Source: CAZALT01 sp964485515 (GTDB taxonomy: Bacteria; Actinomycetota; Acidimicrobiia; Acidimicrobiales; Acidimicrobilacustridaceae). Taken from it: a stretch of DNA of 8,874 nucleotides. The first letter of the stretch is position 1, and the number at the start of each line of letters is the position of its first letter. The stretch spans positions 1 through 8,874 of the forward strand of contig CAZALT010000145.1 of NCBI GenBank assembly GCA_964485515.1, written 5' to 3'. The position numbers and the translations under genes are program-made. Below the pieces are notes generated by a model, which was not told the DNA's origin, made no database searches, and was given only the letters and a program-made list of their open reading frames with translations. Positions 5,575 to 8,874 of this stretch are shown one piece after another.

Positions 5575-5907
5575 TCAGGCAGCCGAGGATACTCCGCTGC
5601 TCGCTGGAACTACATCGCCGAGCACGAGTCGCCCCACATCGGGCTGCGCCGACGCAGCGGCCGCATCGCGGTGCTCCTGTCGGGTCATGGCACTCACGGC
5701 GCCCAGCATCCCGCCGAAGCCGGGTCCGCCCCAACAGGCGGTGTACGCCGCGACCGCCAGGGCCGGAGCCCACTGGCTGGTGGCGTTGTAGGTGATCGCC
5801 AGCATCACGGCGAAGGTGCCCACTCCGCCGACGACGGCACCCACGATGAAGGATCGGGCGAGCCCCTCGACGCCGAACATCTTCTTGTCGCTCTCAACGG
5901 TAGTCAT
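5575..5907 (-). CDS. Small two-helix membrane protein, function unknown
   Basis: I do not recognise a named family. The 110-residue product has a short charged N-terminus (MTTVESDKKMFGVEG) and a first hydrophobic, glycine-rich segment at about 17-39 (IVGAVVGGVGTFAVMLAIT). A second segment at about 47-74 is rich in Gly and Ala with GGPGFGGMLG. A polar tail of about 35 residues follows. GxxxG-like patterns in both helices suggest packing or oligomerisation in the inner membrane. The start at ATG 5907 is preferred over an in-frame TTG at 5943 because that TTG is the -35 element of a good promoter. There is no convincing Shine-Dalgarno site, and the promoter places the transcript start at about the ATG, so leaderless translation is likely. 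It is first in a probable two-gene unit with the cysteine-rich regulator. A transport or stress role is conceivable but unsupported. Confidence 0.72.
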   Translation of the reverse strand: MTTVESDKKMFGVEGLARSFIVGAVVGGVGTFAVMLAITYNATSQWAPALAVAAYTACWGGPGFGGMLGAVSAMTRQEHRDAAAASAQPDVGRLVLGDVVPASSGVSSAA

Positions 5908-5943
5908 ATTTCTAGTGATAGACAGAAAAACATGATTCGGCAA
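5908..5943 (-). promoter_or_regulatory. Leaderless-type promoter with palindrome over the -10
   Basis: On the minus strand, TTGCCG (5938-5943), a 17-base spacer and TATCAC (5915-5920) form a -35/-10 pair with four of six matches each. Seven bases separate the -10 from the ATG at 5907, so transcription should begin at or next to the start codon. The sequence TCTA-GTGA-TAGA (5911-5922) is a 4-bp-arm palindrome covering the -10, and its symmetry partly continues outward (six of eight positions). This is the natural place for a repressor, perhaps the regulator encoded downstream. Confidence 0.5.
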
Positions 5944-6002
5944 GTACCGACCTCAGCGCCCCGCATCCTGGGCCCCTCGCAGCACCGCACCCCTGGACGT
6001 CA

Positions 6003-6024
6003 CGTCGCGCCCGGAGCGACGGGC
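6003..6024 (+). promoter_or_regulatory. Mutually exclusive hairpins upstream of metH
   Basis: CGTCGC (6003-6008) pairs perfectly with GCGACG (6016-6021). GCCC (6009-6012) can alternatively pair with GGGC (6021-6024), sharing bases. They lie 54 to 75 bases before the metH ATG. Whether they are transcribed with metH depends on where its promoter is. They do not match a riboswitch I know, and the region is too short for a cobalamin riboswitch. Confidence 0.2.
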
Positions 6025-6061
6025 AGAGGCTTCGGAATCGGGTGTGGCGGGAGCGAACCGG

Positions 6062-6067
6062 TAGCGT
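6062..6067 (+). promoter_or_regulatory. Weak candidate -10 for metH
   Basis: TAGCGT fits the TANNNT pattern of actinobacterial -10 elements and lies ten bases before the metH ATG. The transcript would then have almost no leader, which fits the lack of a Shine-Dalgarno site. No -35 is recognisable, so the call is tentative. Confidence 0.22.
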
Positions 6068-6077
6068 TGCCCGGACG

Positions 6078-8874
<2,797 letters not shown>

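Noticed and set aside
4213..5795. Long plus-strand frames (315 and 379 codons) over the adenosyltransferase and regulator genes
   Set aside because: Both are mirror frames of well-supported minus-strand genes; they show no family motif and are dominated by Arg, Pro and Gly.
5941..5943. TTG start giving a 12-residue longer membrane protein
   Set aside because: The TTG is part of the best -35 element, and the ATG at 5907 fits the promoter.
5944..6077. Cobalamin or SAM riboswitch upstream of metH
   Set aside because: The gap is only 134 bases, no B12-box or SAM-riboswitch core was recognised, and B12 riboswitches usually control metE or transport rather than metH.

Overview
The window is a compact, GC-rich stretch of bacterial chromosome. 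Codons are strongly biased to G or C in the third position, the gene content is actinobacterial, and at least one promoter looks leaderless. Protein style (the MetH, PepA and Sir2 variants) suggests an actinobacterium, possibly of the Acidimicrobiia, but this is an impression and was not searched. There are no tRNA or rRNA genes, no insertion sequences, no CRISPR and no phage genes. It reads as core metabolism rather than an accessory island.

Layout from left to right: (1) a sirtuin deacetylase gene on the minus strand, cut by the left edge; (2) a divergent plus-strand gene for an unrecognised 232-residue protein; (3) a 237-base convergent gap that may hold a 64-codon minus-strand ORF; (4) a minus-strand run of pepA (leucyl aminopeptidase), cysH (APS reductase), a PduO-type cob(I)alamin adenosyltransferase, a four-cysteine HTH regulator and a small two-helix membrane protein, listed in plus coordinates, so transcription runs from the membrane protein down to pepA; (5) a divergent promoter region; (6) metH (B12-dependent methionine synthase) on the plus strand, cut by the right edge after 932 residues.

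Functionally, cysH makes sulfite for cysteine and methionine synthesis, metH completes methionine using cobalamin, and the adenosyltransferase makes the other cobalamin coenzyme. The centre and right of the window are therefore a loose sulfur, methionine and B12 neighbourhood. The spacing between these genes (86 to 264 bases, with several hairpins) argues against one tight operon.

The most interesting part is the membrane-protein and cysteine-rich-regulator pair at 4863-5943. It has a near-consensus promoter placed so that transcription should begin at the ATG, a palindrome covering the -10 element, and a perfect 8-bp hairpin between the two genes. It could be an autoregulated redox, metal or iron-sulfur sensing unit. 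The second point of interest is the AT-rich island upstream of cysH, with nested inverted repeats. Nothing here proves a new system.
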